Source of the DNA: a virus
Virus record (IMG/VR): IMGVR_UViG_3300044948_000463
Coordinates: 1-37,562 of that record
Reading direction: 5' to 3' (one strand)
Length of the DNA: 37,562 nucleotides
The notes under the pieces are model-generated. The model did no database searches and had not been told where the DNA came from. It worked only from the letters and a program-made list of their open reading frames with translations. Positions 7,679 to 14,884 of the stretch are shown piece after piece; position 1 is the stretch's first letter, and every line of letters starts with the position of its first letter. The position numbers and the translations under genes were made by a program.

Positions 7679-7942
7679 ATGGCAAGTAGCACGATGTGGG
7701 CTGTTCGTTGTCCTGGCGGGCCAACGAAGGTTGTGAAGTCGAAGAAACCGATCAGCGAGAACACGGTCAAGGAAGCTTACCTTGAGTCGTTCTCAAAGAT
7801 TCGGACGGAAGTCGACAAGGACAAAGAGTTGAAGTGGCCAATCCTGAAACCGATTGACGAGACGGAATTCCAGAAGGAATTTGCACAGGTTTGTGCCCCG
7901 TCTCCGAGCAGTGGTCGGGAATGGCGAATCGTTGAAGTCTAA
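7679..7942 (+). CDS. Small head-tail region protein
   Basis: This 87-residue, lysine- and glutamate-rich protein is the first gene after the capsid terminator. ATG 7679 is chosen over the upstream frame start at 7649 because GGAAGG lies seven bases before it and the longer form would overlap the terminator T-run. It contains a helix-prone middle (ENTVKEAYLESFSKIRTEVD) and ends WRIVEV. No family is recognised. The place between capsid and connector genes suggests a head completion or adaptor role. Confidence 0.6.
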   Translation: MASSTMWAVRCPGGPTKVVKSKKPISENTVKEAYLESFSKIRTEVDKDKELKWPILKPIDETEFQKEFAQVCAPSPSSGREWRIVEV

Positions 7943-7953
7943 GGAGATCTACG

Positions 7954-8262
7954 GTGGCAAGCTGTCTTTCGTGTGAAGAGCTAGAGCAGAAGATCTGTGA
8001 TCTTTCGGAAGAGATCACAGCAGCCTCCTGCACGGCATCGATCACGAAAGAGGGCGACACCTCCGAGGACAGAACTCCGGGACTGAAGGCCAAGATTGAG
8101 GTTCTGAAGACGTACAAGGATTTGTACGCTACGAAGAAGTGCGGCTCATCGAATGACTTGTTCGAGTTCATTCATGTGCCGTGCGTGACTCCGGTAAGCT
8201 GTATCGGTGATGTCTGCATTTCGACTCCGTTGATTCGGAGGAATCGCAGGTATCGCCGATGA
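7954..8262 (+). CDS. Cys-rich head-tail region protein
   Basis: This 102-residue protein starts at GTG 7954 behind AAGGAG (7941-7946). The N-terminus CLSCEELEQKICDL contains a CxxC pair in a helix, followed by a charged helical segment and more cysteines (VPCVTPVSCIGDVC) before a very basic end (RRNRRYRR). Its stop overlaps the next gene as ATGA. Head-tail adaptors of similar size occur here in siphoviruses, but no motif confirms this. The seven cysteines are unusual for a cytoplasmic phage protein. Confidence 0.55.
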   Translation: MASCLSCEELEQKICDLSEEITAASCTASITKEGDTSEDRTPGLKAKIEVLKTYKDLYATKKCGSSNDLFEFIHVPCVTPVSCIGDVCISTPLIRRNRRYRR

Positions 8263-8942
8263 GCGAGTCAGAATCTGAATCGTGTTGTCTTGAGATCCCG
8301 TGCGGATGCACGAGTTGGCTGACAGCATTCTGTGACTATGTTCCGCTGACTTTCGAGTATTGCGGAGAGACGACGCAGTTTCTGTCGGCCAGATCGAAGG
8401 GCGTGAAGTTCGAGGCGACGAACAATCACACGAACGTGCATATGAGTGATCGGATCTTCCGTGTGTCAACTCAGGAGAATCCGGTCGAGGTCGGCGCGGG
8501 AGCAGTGATTACGGATGCTGATGGTGCGGAGTGGGTCGTTTACGCGACTGAGTATCTGACATCGTTCTGTGTCTGGAAGTTGTGGGCTCGGTCGGTTGCG
8601 GCGTGTTTCCTGCTGACGGAGACGATCGATGTACTCGAAGAAGACTGTGAGGACTGCGACTGCAGTCAGGAAACGGTTTACCGGCGAGTTGCGAGAGTCA
8701 AGGGAAGCATCTACGCAGAGACAGGGCAGATTCAGTCGAGGAACGACGGGCGAGATCTGGTGTACCAATATTCCGGAGATCTGGTCAAGTGGCCTCTCAG
8801 TGACAAACCCTCGGCCAGACATCGACTGAAGACGAAGACAGGCTCTTATAAGATCACGAGGGTGTCGGATCAGGGGAAGTTTGTCCCGTTCAAAGTTGGA
8901 TTGGAGAAGGAAAGTGCTGACTGCTCGGTACGAGGATCATAG
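8259..8942 (+). CDS. Probable head-tail connector or stopper protein
   Basis: This 227-residue beta-rich protein starts with SESESESCCLEIPCGC, a Ser/Glu run leading into a cysteine cluster, and has a second cluster EEDCEDCDC near residue 130. The segment TQENPVEVGAGAVITDADG followed by EWVVYATEYLT resembles the small beta-barrel of head-closure proteins, which carry a similar 'V..G..V.D.DG..Y.V' pattern. Start and stop overlap both neighbours. A connector or stopper role is inferred from order and that pattern. Confidence 0.5.
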   Translation: MSESESESCCLEIPCGCTSWLTAFCDYVPLTFEYCGETTQFLSARSKGVKFEATNNHTNVHMSDRIFRVSTQENPVEVGAGAVITDADGAEWVVYATEYLTSFCVWKLWARSVAACFLLTETIDVLEEDCEDCDCSQETVYRRVARVKGSIYAETGQIQSRNDGRDLVYQYSGDLVKWPLSDKPSARHRLKTKTGSYKITRVSDQGKFVPFKVGLEKESADCSVRGS

Positions 8943-9417
8943 CGATCGGGTGATCGAGATGCTGAACAGGAAGCTGACTGCTTCGATCAGGGCTGCAGCG
9001 GAACACTTGGCGGATGCTTACAAATACGGGCTGCAGTTGGATGAGTCTCCGGAGCATTCTCCTCCTAATCAGATACCTCATCGATACCTCGGTCACGCGA
9101 GAGACGGTTATGGTCCTGTAAACGGAGAAAATGAACCAAACAACACTCCACTTCAGGGATTCAGCGGGACTCAGACAGACTTTCTTGCAACTTACATTGA
9201 CGGTGGAGCAGATGATGTTTTCGGGGTGGTTAATGGCTATGTGGGATTCCTTCCAAGTCACGTAACCAGAAGAGATCAGAACTACCTTCTTCAATGGGAC
9301 CAAGGTACAATCCCGCGAAAGCTAGGCGTAAGGCGACCATGGGTCGATGAGATTTATGATCGCAATAAGGGTTACATAAAGGCCGATGCGAAAGCAGCCT
9401 TCGAAGGAACGAATTGA
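8914..9417 (+). CDS. Probable tail completion or neck protein (HK97 gp10-like)
   Basis: This 167-residue protein starts at GTG 8914 with GGAG just upstream, overlapping the preceding gene by 29 bases; ATG 8959 is the alternative. The N-terminal helix (RVIEMLNRKLTASIRAAAEHLADAYK) and the C-terminal block YLLQWDQGT to RPWVDEIYDRNKGYI fit the pattern of HK97 gp10-type neck proteins, which end in a conserved RPF/RPW plus helix. Its TGA overlaps the next ATG. The role would be joining the completed tail to the head. Family assignment is tentative. Confidence 0.5.
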   Translation: MLTARYEDHSDRVIEMLNRKLTASIRAAAEHLADAYKYGLQLDESPEHSPPNQIPHRYLGHARDGYGPVNGENEPNNTPLQGFSGTQTDFLATYIDGGADDVFGVVNGYVGFLPSHVTRRDQNYLLQWDQGTIPRKLGVRRPWVDEIYDRNKGYIKADAKAAFEGTN

Positions 9418-9578
9418 TGAAGTACATTGTTTACGGCGCAGGATCTCCAATTGAGGTGGAAGCCTTGAGTCCGGAGATCGCTGAAGCCGTCGTGATCCGA
9501 GATCATGGAGTGGCACTTGAGAATTTGGTTGTCGTAAGGAAGTCAGATGTCATGTTGCATCGAAGACGCAGTTCTTGA
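9417..9578 (+). CDS. Small coupled protein of the neck region
   Basis: This 53-residue frame begins in an overlap with the previous stop (TGATG) and overlaps the next gene by 32 bases. The sequence is protein-like: a short beta start (MKYIVYG), an acidic amphipathic helix (EVEALSPEIAEAVVIRD) and a basic tail. No family is recognised. It fills the only gap between the neck and tail-terminator candidates. Confidence 0.5.
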   Translation: MKYIVYGAGSPIEVEALSPEIAEAVVIRDHGVALENLVVVRKSDVMLHRRRSS

Positions 9579-9981
9579 AACCCTCCGGGGTTTGAATTGC
9601 ACGACCATCAAGAGCGAGAATCACTTTCTGAATGAGAAGCGATGTTCGGATTGTCTTCCGTATGTCGTGGTCAAGATCGATACCCAGTCTGGGCTGCGGA
9701 CATCGTCTGCAGTCCAGAAGAGTCACACGGTGGATCTGAAGGCTTACTTTTCTGACACGATGCAGAAGAAGGCTCAGGAATACCGTGCTCTGGTCGAGGA
9801 CTGGCTGTTCGCAGCCGGCTGCGTGACTCTTGGGAGTTGCGGGTGTTTTTGCCAGCGAGGGAACGCAAGTTCATCGATTCGCAGTGGCACTGGTGGCGTA
9901 ATCGTTTACAGTCTTGTTTTTCGTGGGACGTACAAGCAGTCGGAGTCTTCAGATTCCGTATCCGCGTCTGAATCTGTTTGA
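9547..9981 (+). CDS. Probable tail terminator protein
   Basis: This 144-residue protein is just before the tail tube candidate, where lambda gpU-like tail terminators lie. Residues 1-95 show the helix-strand-helix order of that family: an initial helix (IEDAVLETLRGL), a strand YVVVKIDT, then HTVDLKAYF and a long helix (QKKAQEYRALVEDWL). Cysteines cluster at residues 3-4 and in GSCGCFC. The C-terminus is a Ser/Glu run (SESSDSVSASESV) like the low-complexity parts of other tail proteins here. GGA lies before ATG 9547. The fold call is tentative. Confidence 0.5.
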   Translation: MSCCIEDAVLETLRGLNCTTIKSENHFLNEKRCSDCLPYVVVKIDTQSGLRTSSAVQKSHTVDLKAYFSDTMQKKAQEYRALVEDWLFAAGCVTLGSCGCFCQRGNASSSIRSGTGGVIVYSLVFRGTYKQSESSDSVSASESV

Positions 9982-9993
9982 TGGAGAGTTGAA

Positions 9994-10458
9994 ATGCCAT
10001 TTTCTGCTGGTGAACTGTGCTGCCCATCGGAAGCCTGCGTGTTGCTGGATACGACTGCTGCCGAGAGTTCTGCGTCGTGGGACACGATCCCGCACGTAAC
10101 TCGCGTTTCATTCACGAAAACTTCTGCGGTCAAGAAGCTCGTCACGTCGTCAACCGGCGGCAATGAAAAGACAGCCTGCGGAACAGTGACCAGCGCTGGC
10201 AACCTTGCGATTGCCTGTCACGACGGGACTGCTCCGCTTCCGTTTGCGATCAACGGCATCTACCACATCATGTGGTCGGTGAACTGCGACAACATTCTGG
10301 AGTCACCGTCAGATCCGTACTACGAAGCGAACATTCGCATCGTGTCGGTTCCGGTTGACTTTGACATCGCTGGGAATTCTCCGGTGGTTTACAACTATGG
10401 GTTTGAAGTGGATGAGTGGCTGCACGAGCCAACGACACAAACTCAGGAAAATCAGTAA
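9994..10458 (+). CDS. Probable major tail tube protein
   Basis: This 154-residue protein lies immediately before the frameshifted tail chaperone gene, the conserved place of the tail tube gene. It is rich in Thr, Ser and Val with alternating beta patterns (HVTRVSFTKTS, NIRIVSVPVDFDIAG), and has cysteine pairs (LCCPSEAC). It ends in a flexible Thr/Gln tail. GGAGAG precedes ATG 9994. It would polymerise around the tape measure protein. Position is the main evidence. Confidence 0.65.
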   Translation: MPFSAGELCCPSEACVLLDTTAAESSASWDTIPHVTRVSFTKTSAVKKLVTSSTGGNEKTACGTVTSAGNLAIACHDGTAPLPFAINGIYHIMWSVNCDNILESPSDPYYEANIRIVSVPVDFDIAGNSPVVYNYGFEVDEWLHEPTTQTQENQ

Positions 10459-10472
10459 TTGAGGAGTGAGGC

Positions 10473-10967
10473 ATGATCTCAGTCGTTCTTGGCGGAACAA
10501 CGATTGAGGTGAGGCCGAAGAGATTATTGAACTACGTTGAGAAGCTCGAGCACATCAAGTCTCGTCGCGACAAACCGTGGAATCTGATCTCCGGCTTCCC
10601 CAAGGATATGACCGAGGAGAATTACAAAATTCTCGTCGGGATAGCGATGAAACAGGTTTACTGCAATTCTTCAGCGGTTTCGATCGAGGAAGAATTGCAG
10701 TACGACCGATCGCTGGAAGGCTTTTTCTTCGACGTTTGGCGATGCAACAAGCGGAAGATCAAGACCGGCAAGGGACTGCGTGACGAGACGTGGGAGGAAG
10801 GGATCCAGCGAATCAAGGATCTCTGGGACCGCGCGACTCCGGAGGCACAGGCCCAGTTGAAACTGGCGTTGTTTGCGACGGACGAGTCGAACACGCTGGG
10901 AAACTCAGATGGCCCGAGCGAACAAAGCCAGACGCTGGGGCCACAAAATCCACAACCATCACCGTAG
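10473..10967 (+). CDS. Tail assembly chaperone, G-type product
   Basis: This 164-residue protein is the zero-frame product of the two-frame tail chaperone locus. ATG 10473 follows GAGGAGTGAGG. It is mostly helical and charged, has no membrane segment, and its last 20 residues are polar (SEQSQTLGPQNPQPSP). In lambda and most long-tailed phages, G and GT bind the tape measure protein and help load tail tube subunits, and are absent from the mature virion. A slippery site at 10898 lies 21 codons before its stop. Confidence 0.8.
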   Translation: MISVVLGGTTIEVRPKRLLNYVEKLEHIKSRRDKPWNLISGFPKDMTEENYKILVGIAMKQVYCNSSAVSIEEELQYDRSLEGFFFDVWRCNKRKIKTGKGLRDETWEEGIQRIKDLWDRATPEAQAQLKLALFATDESNTLGNSDGPSEQSQTLGPQNPQPSP

Positions 10968-11119
10968 AGAAGAAAGCTCCGGTGGATGTGGTTGACGGAA
11001 ATCGCTATAAGATGCTGGCGCTCGCAGTGACAAAGAACTCCGGGATCGGACTCCGGGAGGCAATGAGTCTGTCATTGGTTGAGGCTTATCTTGCGTTAGG
11101 AGCGACGATCAGTGGCTGA
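10473..11119 (+). CDS. Tail assembly chaperone, GT-type -1 frameshift fusion
   Basis: A -1 shift on GGGAAAC at 10898-10904 joins the first 144 codons of the G frame to the -1 frame from 10904 to the TGA at 11117-11119, giving 215 residues. The T part includes DVVDGNRYKMLALAVTK and ends EAYLALGATISG. No usable start with a ribosome site exists for the T part alone, and its end overlaps the tape measure start. Conserved frameshifting at this place is established for lambda and many other tailed phages. Confidence 0.85.
10898..10942 (+). promoter_or_regulatory. Programmed -1 ribosomal frameshift signal
   Basis: The heptamer GGGAAAC sits in the zero frame as CTG GGA AAC, the correct phase for X XXY YYZ slippage. 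Lambda uses the near-identical GGGAAAG. Six bases later a hairpin can form: 10911-10915 pair with 10938-10942, one mismatch follows, then 10917-10920 pair with 10933-10936, closing a 12-base loop. Spacer and stem fit a stimulatory element. Confidence 0.85.
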
Positions 11120-13688
11120 CGGCGACGAATCACTGCTGGACGTGTTTGTCAACATTCGTCCGGATCCGAACTTTCAGGACATCATCCGCACGTCAGCGAA
11201 TGAGGCAATTGCCGAGTACGCTCGCATCTTCTCCACAGCGTCCATCCCATCTCCAAGACTCGGCCCTCCGAATGTTAGTGGCGGCGGAACGGGAGGCGGA
11301 GGTGGGGGGAATGCTGGAGGCGGAGGAACTGGTGGCGGCGGTCGAGGAACGCTCGCCCAGGAATACCGTGACGCGGCCAGAGCCTTGGAAGATCTCCAGC
11401 GAAACCTGCGAACAGTCAGTCGAGAATCATCGCTGAGTGGGATTGTGCAGTTCGACGACGAGGTTAAGAGACTGCAGGACCAGTTGTCGGACTTGGTGCT
11501 GAATGTTCGCAGGCAGACTCAGGACAGAGACCTGCTTGGCATTCAGGCGAGCCTGCAGTACGTCGAACCATTGCGGCAGGAGATTCTGCGAGTCTTCCAA
11601 GACGTGTCGAATCAAAGGCCGCTGAAGGAGCAGTTTGATCTGGAAGTCGGTCGCGGGCGCGAGGCAATTAGCGAAGGCCGAATCACGAACAGGCTTGAGG
11701 CATCGCTGGTGCGTGGCTTGCCGTCTGCTGAGATTCGAAGAGCAATTGCGATTGTTCGGTCGGAGATTGAACTTGCTGAAGCTGATGTTCGCCGACTGTC
11801 TGCAGCGTTCAACGGGACTTCTGAAAGCGTCGAAAACCTTTCTAACGCGACACAGATTCTTGCCCTGAGAAATCAGGAACTGAAGGAGGTCTATCAGCAG
11901 GCCCAGCAAGTATCTCAGTCGATGAATACACTGAGCAACAATGCATACCAGTTGGGGCAAGCATTTGAGGACTTCTCTGTTGGATTCAGTCTCAATGGGT
12001 TTGCTGGTGGTATTCGCGGCGCTGCGAACAACCTCGCATTCCTGCTGAATGATATGTCAAGGCTTGAGTCGGTCCAGAAAGCACTTCCGGCTGGATGGGC
12101 CAAGCAGCTTCCATTGATCGCTGGTATTGGTTCAGCGCTGGCGATTGTTGTTCTGCCGAAAATCGTCGAGTGGCTCGAGTCGCTGAATGATATCGAAGGC
12201 AAATTCGCAGACATTTCGGAAGAGTTAAGAACGTCATTCGAGGACATTGAGTTTGACGTTAAGTTCAACACTGATAATGCCGCACTCGAGAGGGCGTTGG
12301 CGACATCCAGTTCAGTTCTGGACGTGCTAAGTCAGATTCGAGATCTTGATTTTGAGTCGAAGCAAAAAGGGAATGCGATCAAGGATTTGTTTGAGGGAAT
12401 CAATCAGGGCACTCGATTCGAAGAGTCTGGATTGTCTCAGATAAACTCACTCGCAACTCAGTTTGAAAACGCGATTGCTGCACAAGACGCGATCCTTCAG
12501 GAAAAGGCAAGACGCCGCCGACAGCTTCGAAACGCTGACTTTCCGGTTCTGGAACCATTTACAGTTCTCGGTGAAGGATTTTCTGACTTAATCGGGTTTG
12601 GAACTGCTGAAGGAAATCTCGCATTAGTCAAAGAGTTGAAGACAACTCTTTTTACAATGCAGAGAGAAATAAACGCAGCCTCAGAAGAAGCACTGGGAGG
12701 ACGAGGAACAGCAGAAACATTTGTGAGAGCCCAGAATTCAATAGCGACGTTCAGGAAGACGATCGCTGAGAATATTGGACTGCTTGATATGGCAGATGAC
12801 AAAGCACTTGAGTCGTTCAATAACACAATCGGTGTTCTTGAAGAGGCTTTCAAGAAAAGTGAGGCGATCGCCAGAGAGCAGGAGAACATCATTAACAACA
12901 GCCTCGAAATCGCATTCGGCGCTGCTACGGTGAAGGTCCGCGAACTTCAGGATCAGCTTGATCTGTCGAGAGCAGTCGCACTGAAAGTAAATGTCGACTT
13001 CGATCTTGATCTTTTGGCGTTGGACGCTCAGATAAACGAAGGCCGAAGCATTCTTACGGATTCGATCAAGGCAATTCGGGATGCTGTTCCTGCGACACCA
13101 GAGAGAGAGGCCGGAATAAAAGTTCTCGAGGAGGAGTTCCGTGTTCGTTCGTTGCTTTCTGTTGAGCAACTACAATCGACTAATCTCAAGGAGCGTGAGA
13201 AGATCGAGGAACGAATCCTTGAGATAAAAGAACGTCAGCGACAGTCGGCGAAGTTCACGAACCTTGAAGAGTTTGCAAGAAGTCTGCAGATCAACGCATT
13301 GTCAGGATCGGACGAAGAGAAGCGTCGAAAGAAAAGGCTCGCGGACCTTCAGGACGAACGAAATCAGAATCTTGAAGACTTCAAGAGAATCACTGAGGCC
13401 CGCGACTTAATCGAGAATGGAAGGGCGTTCGGCGATGTGGCTACTCGACAAAGAACTCTGGAAGGAACAGGGACCGGATTCATGCCGTTCTTCCTTGAGA
13501 TGGCTGCTAAGTATGCAGAGAATGCGATGGATCTGAAAAGAGCCGACGGAGGCCAAGCAAAGCCTGAAGAGATAAAGAACGCGATCTCAGAAGGAGTCAG
13601 AGAAGGTATGAAAGCCATCTCTGATGGTTTCGGAGGAAAGACTGTCGACGCGCTGGGTAAATTGAAGGGTGTAGCGGTGGCACAATGA
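11112..13688 (+). CDS. Tape measure protein
   Basis: This 858-residue protein is the longest gene of the tail module after the fusion enzyme and follows the chaperones, as always for tape measures. GTG 11112 has AGGAG at 11098-11102 and overlaps the GT stop. A glycine-rich linker (residues about 57-78) separates a short N-terminal part from long helical, coiled-coil-prone regions. A hydrophobic segment at about 330-352 (PLIAGIGSALAIVVLPKIVE) could cross the host membrane during DNA ejection. By the rule of about 0.15 nm per residue the tail would be near 130 nm. No lytic domain is evident. Confidence 0.9.
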   Translation: MADGDESLLDVFVNIRPDPNFQDIIRTSANEAIAEYARIFSTASIPSPRLGPPNVSGGGTGGGGGGNAGGGGTGGGGRGTLAQEYRDAARALEDLQRNLRTVSRESSLSGIVQFDDEVKRLQDQLSDLVLNVRRQTQDRDLLGIQASLQYVEPLRQEILRVFQDVSNQRPLKEQFDLEVGRGREAISEGRITNRLEASLVRGLPSAEIRRAIAIVRSEIELAEADVRRLSAAFNGTSESVENLSNATQILALRNQELKEVYQQAQQVSQSMNTLSNNAYQLGQAFEDFSVGFSLNGFAGGIRGAANNLAFLLNDMSRLESVQKALPAGWAKQLPLIAGIGSALAIVVLPKIVEWLESLNDIEGKFADISEELRTSFEDIEFDVKFNTDNAALERALATSSSVLDVLSQIRDLDFESKQKGNAIKDLFEGINQGTRFEESGLSQINSLATQFENAIAAQDAILQEKARRRRQLRNADFPVLEPFTVLGEGFSDLIGFGTAEGNLALVKELKTTLFTMQREINAASEEALGGRGTAETFVRAQNSIATFRKTIAENIGLLDMADDKALESFNNTIGVLEEAFKKSEAIAREQENIINNSLEIAFGAATVKVRELQDQLDLSRAVALKVNVDFDLDLLALDAQINEGRSILTDSIKAIRDAVPATPEREAGIKVLEEEFRVRSLLSVEQLQSTNLKEREKIEERILEIKERQRQSAKFTNLEEFARSLQINALSGSDEEKRRKKRLADLQDERNQNLEDFKRITEARDLIENGRAFGDVATRQRTLEGTGTGFMPFFLEMAAKYAENAMDLKRADGGQAKPEEIKNAISEGVREGMKAISDGFGGKTVDALGKLKGVAVAQ

Positions 13689-14884
13689 GCATGTACAACG
13701 ATTACGATTTTGATGTCATCGCAGTTGATCCGTCTGGATTCCTGAGTTACCAGTCTGGTAAGGCATCATCATCGCTGAAGTTTGTTATGTCCTGTGAGCA
13801 TGCCGAGGAGTTCGCACTACGGCAGATGGGCAAATTCTGGACTTCCGCTGCGCCAAGTCCTGTGCTTCCTGTGCCGTTTCCATTCGACAACCTCACTGAT
13901 CAGCCGCGAGGCTATGGGCGAATGAACCTTGTCGCAACAGGGTTTTCAATTGAGCCAGTGTCTGCCGCGTGCTTCGGCAACAATCTTAGCGCCCCGAGGG
14001 CTCCTGTTGGAGATCCTGCAGACATCGATACGATGGCTTTGTACTTCACTCCCTCTCCGGAACCAGAAGAGGAGCAGCCAGACAACTCCTGCTGCGAATG
14101 TATGGTGACTCTGACATACGAGGAGAATCCGTGTGACTGCTGCGGGTACGACCAGAATTCTTTGAGCCCAACGTATCGGCAGTGGGTCGCTAATGATGAG
14201 ATCTTGCCGGGGACGTGCATTTCCGTTGAGAGAAATCCAGCCTACGAAATGCTGACGCTTCCGAACGGAAATCTAATCTGGAAAGATCTTCCATCATCGA
14301 CAGAAGACGAGCAGATCGCAAGGCAGTTGAAATCTGATTCGTATGCGTACAAGATTATTCCAAAGGCTGACATCATCGTCAGTTGGCACAACGTCCCGGT
14401 CAGGAATATTTGTGCAATTGAAAACCACCTGAGAAACTTCAGGGGAACAGTAAACGACTTGGCATGGGGCGACGTGCTTCAGTGCGATGCGGCTCCAGTT
14501 GCTCCAACGGCATGCGGGTGTGGCCAGTACGAGCCAGAGACGATCATGTTCATCGACTATCAGGAAGACAGATCAAGGAGGACCGATGCGTTTGGCGGAA
14601 ACTTCCTGAACTCTGGCGACCCTGCAAATAACATGAATACGACGACTCTCAAGCTGATCTTCAAGCAGAAGCGAATTGAGATACCCAATTCAGAGACATA
14701 CTCTGACAGCAACGGCTGTCCTGACGATAATGACGAAGCCTATGGATGGAACCATCTGTTCTTCGACAGAAACACTGAAGACGACTCTCCTGGCGAATGG
14801 ATGCGTGTCGCCGTTGACAACGCAACAGAAGATCCGCTCTTTCCGCTAAAATCATTCTCTGACATATTCTACCCAGTCCTATGA
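13685..14884 (+). CDS. Tail-tip protein, cysteine-rich (distal-tail position)
   Basis: This 399-residue protein follows the tape measure with an ATGA overlap, the slot of distal tail or baseplate hub proteins. The N-terminal part is beta-like. A central cysteine cluster, NSCCECMVTLTYEENPCDCC at about residues 134-153, plus ACGCG near 278, could form disulfides or a metal site. A proline/glutamate stretch (TPSPEPEEEQPD) precedes the cluster. No family motif is recognised, and the role is inferred from position only. Confidence 0.55.
   Translation: MSMYNDYDFDVIAVDPSGFLSYQSGKASSSLKFVMSCEHAEEFALRQMGKFWTSAAPSPVLPVPFPFDNLTDQPRGYGRMNLVATGFSIEPVSAACFGNNLSAPRAPVGDPADIDTMALYFTPSPEPEEEQPDNSCCECMVTLTYEENPCDCCGYDQNSLSPTYRQWVANDEILPGTCISVERNPAYEMLTLPNGNLIWKDLPSSTEDEQIARQLKSDSYAYKIIPKADIIVSWHNVPVRNICAIENHLRNFRGTVNDLAWGDVLQCDAAPVAPTACGCGQYEPETIMFIDYQEDRSRRTDAFGGNFLNSGDPANNMNTTTLKLIFKQKRIEIPNSETYSDSNGCPDDNDEAYGWNHLFFDRNTEDDSPGEWMRVAVDNATEDPLFPLKSFSDIFYPVL

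Noticed and set aside
10790-11119. Stand-alone gene starting at ATG 10790
   Set aside because: The early part is a shadow of the G frame; the frame is used through -1 frameshifting at 10898-10904.
11427-11960. 177-codon minus-strand frame opposite the tape measure gene
   Set aside because: Shadow frame with no ribosome site; the plus-strand frame is continuous and well supported.
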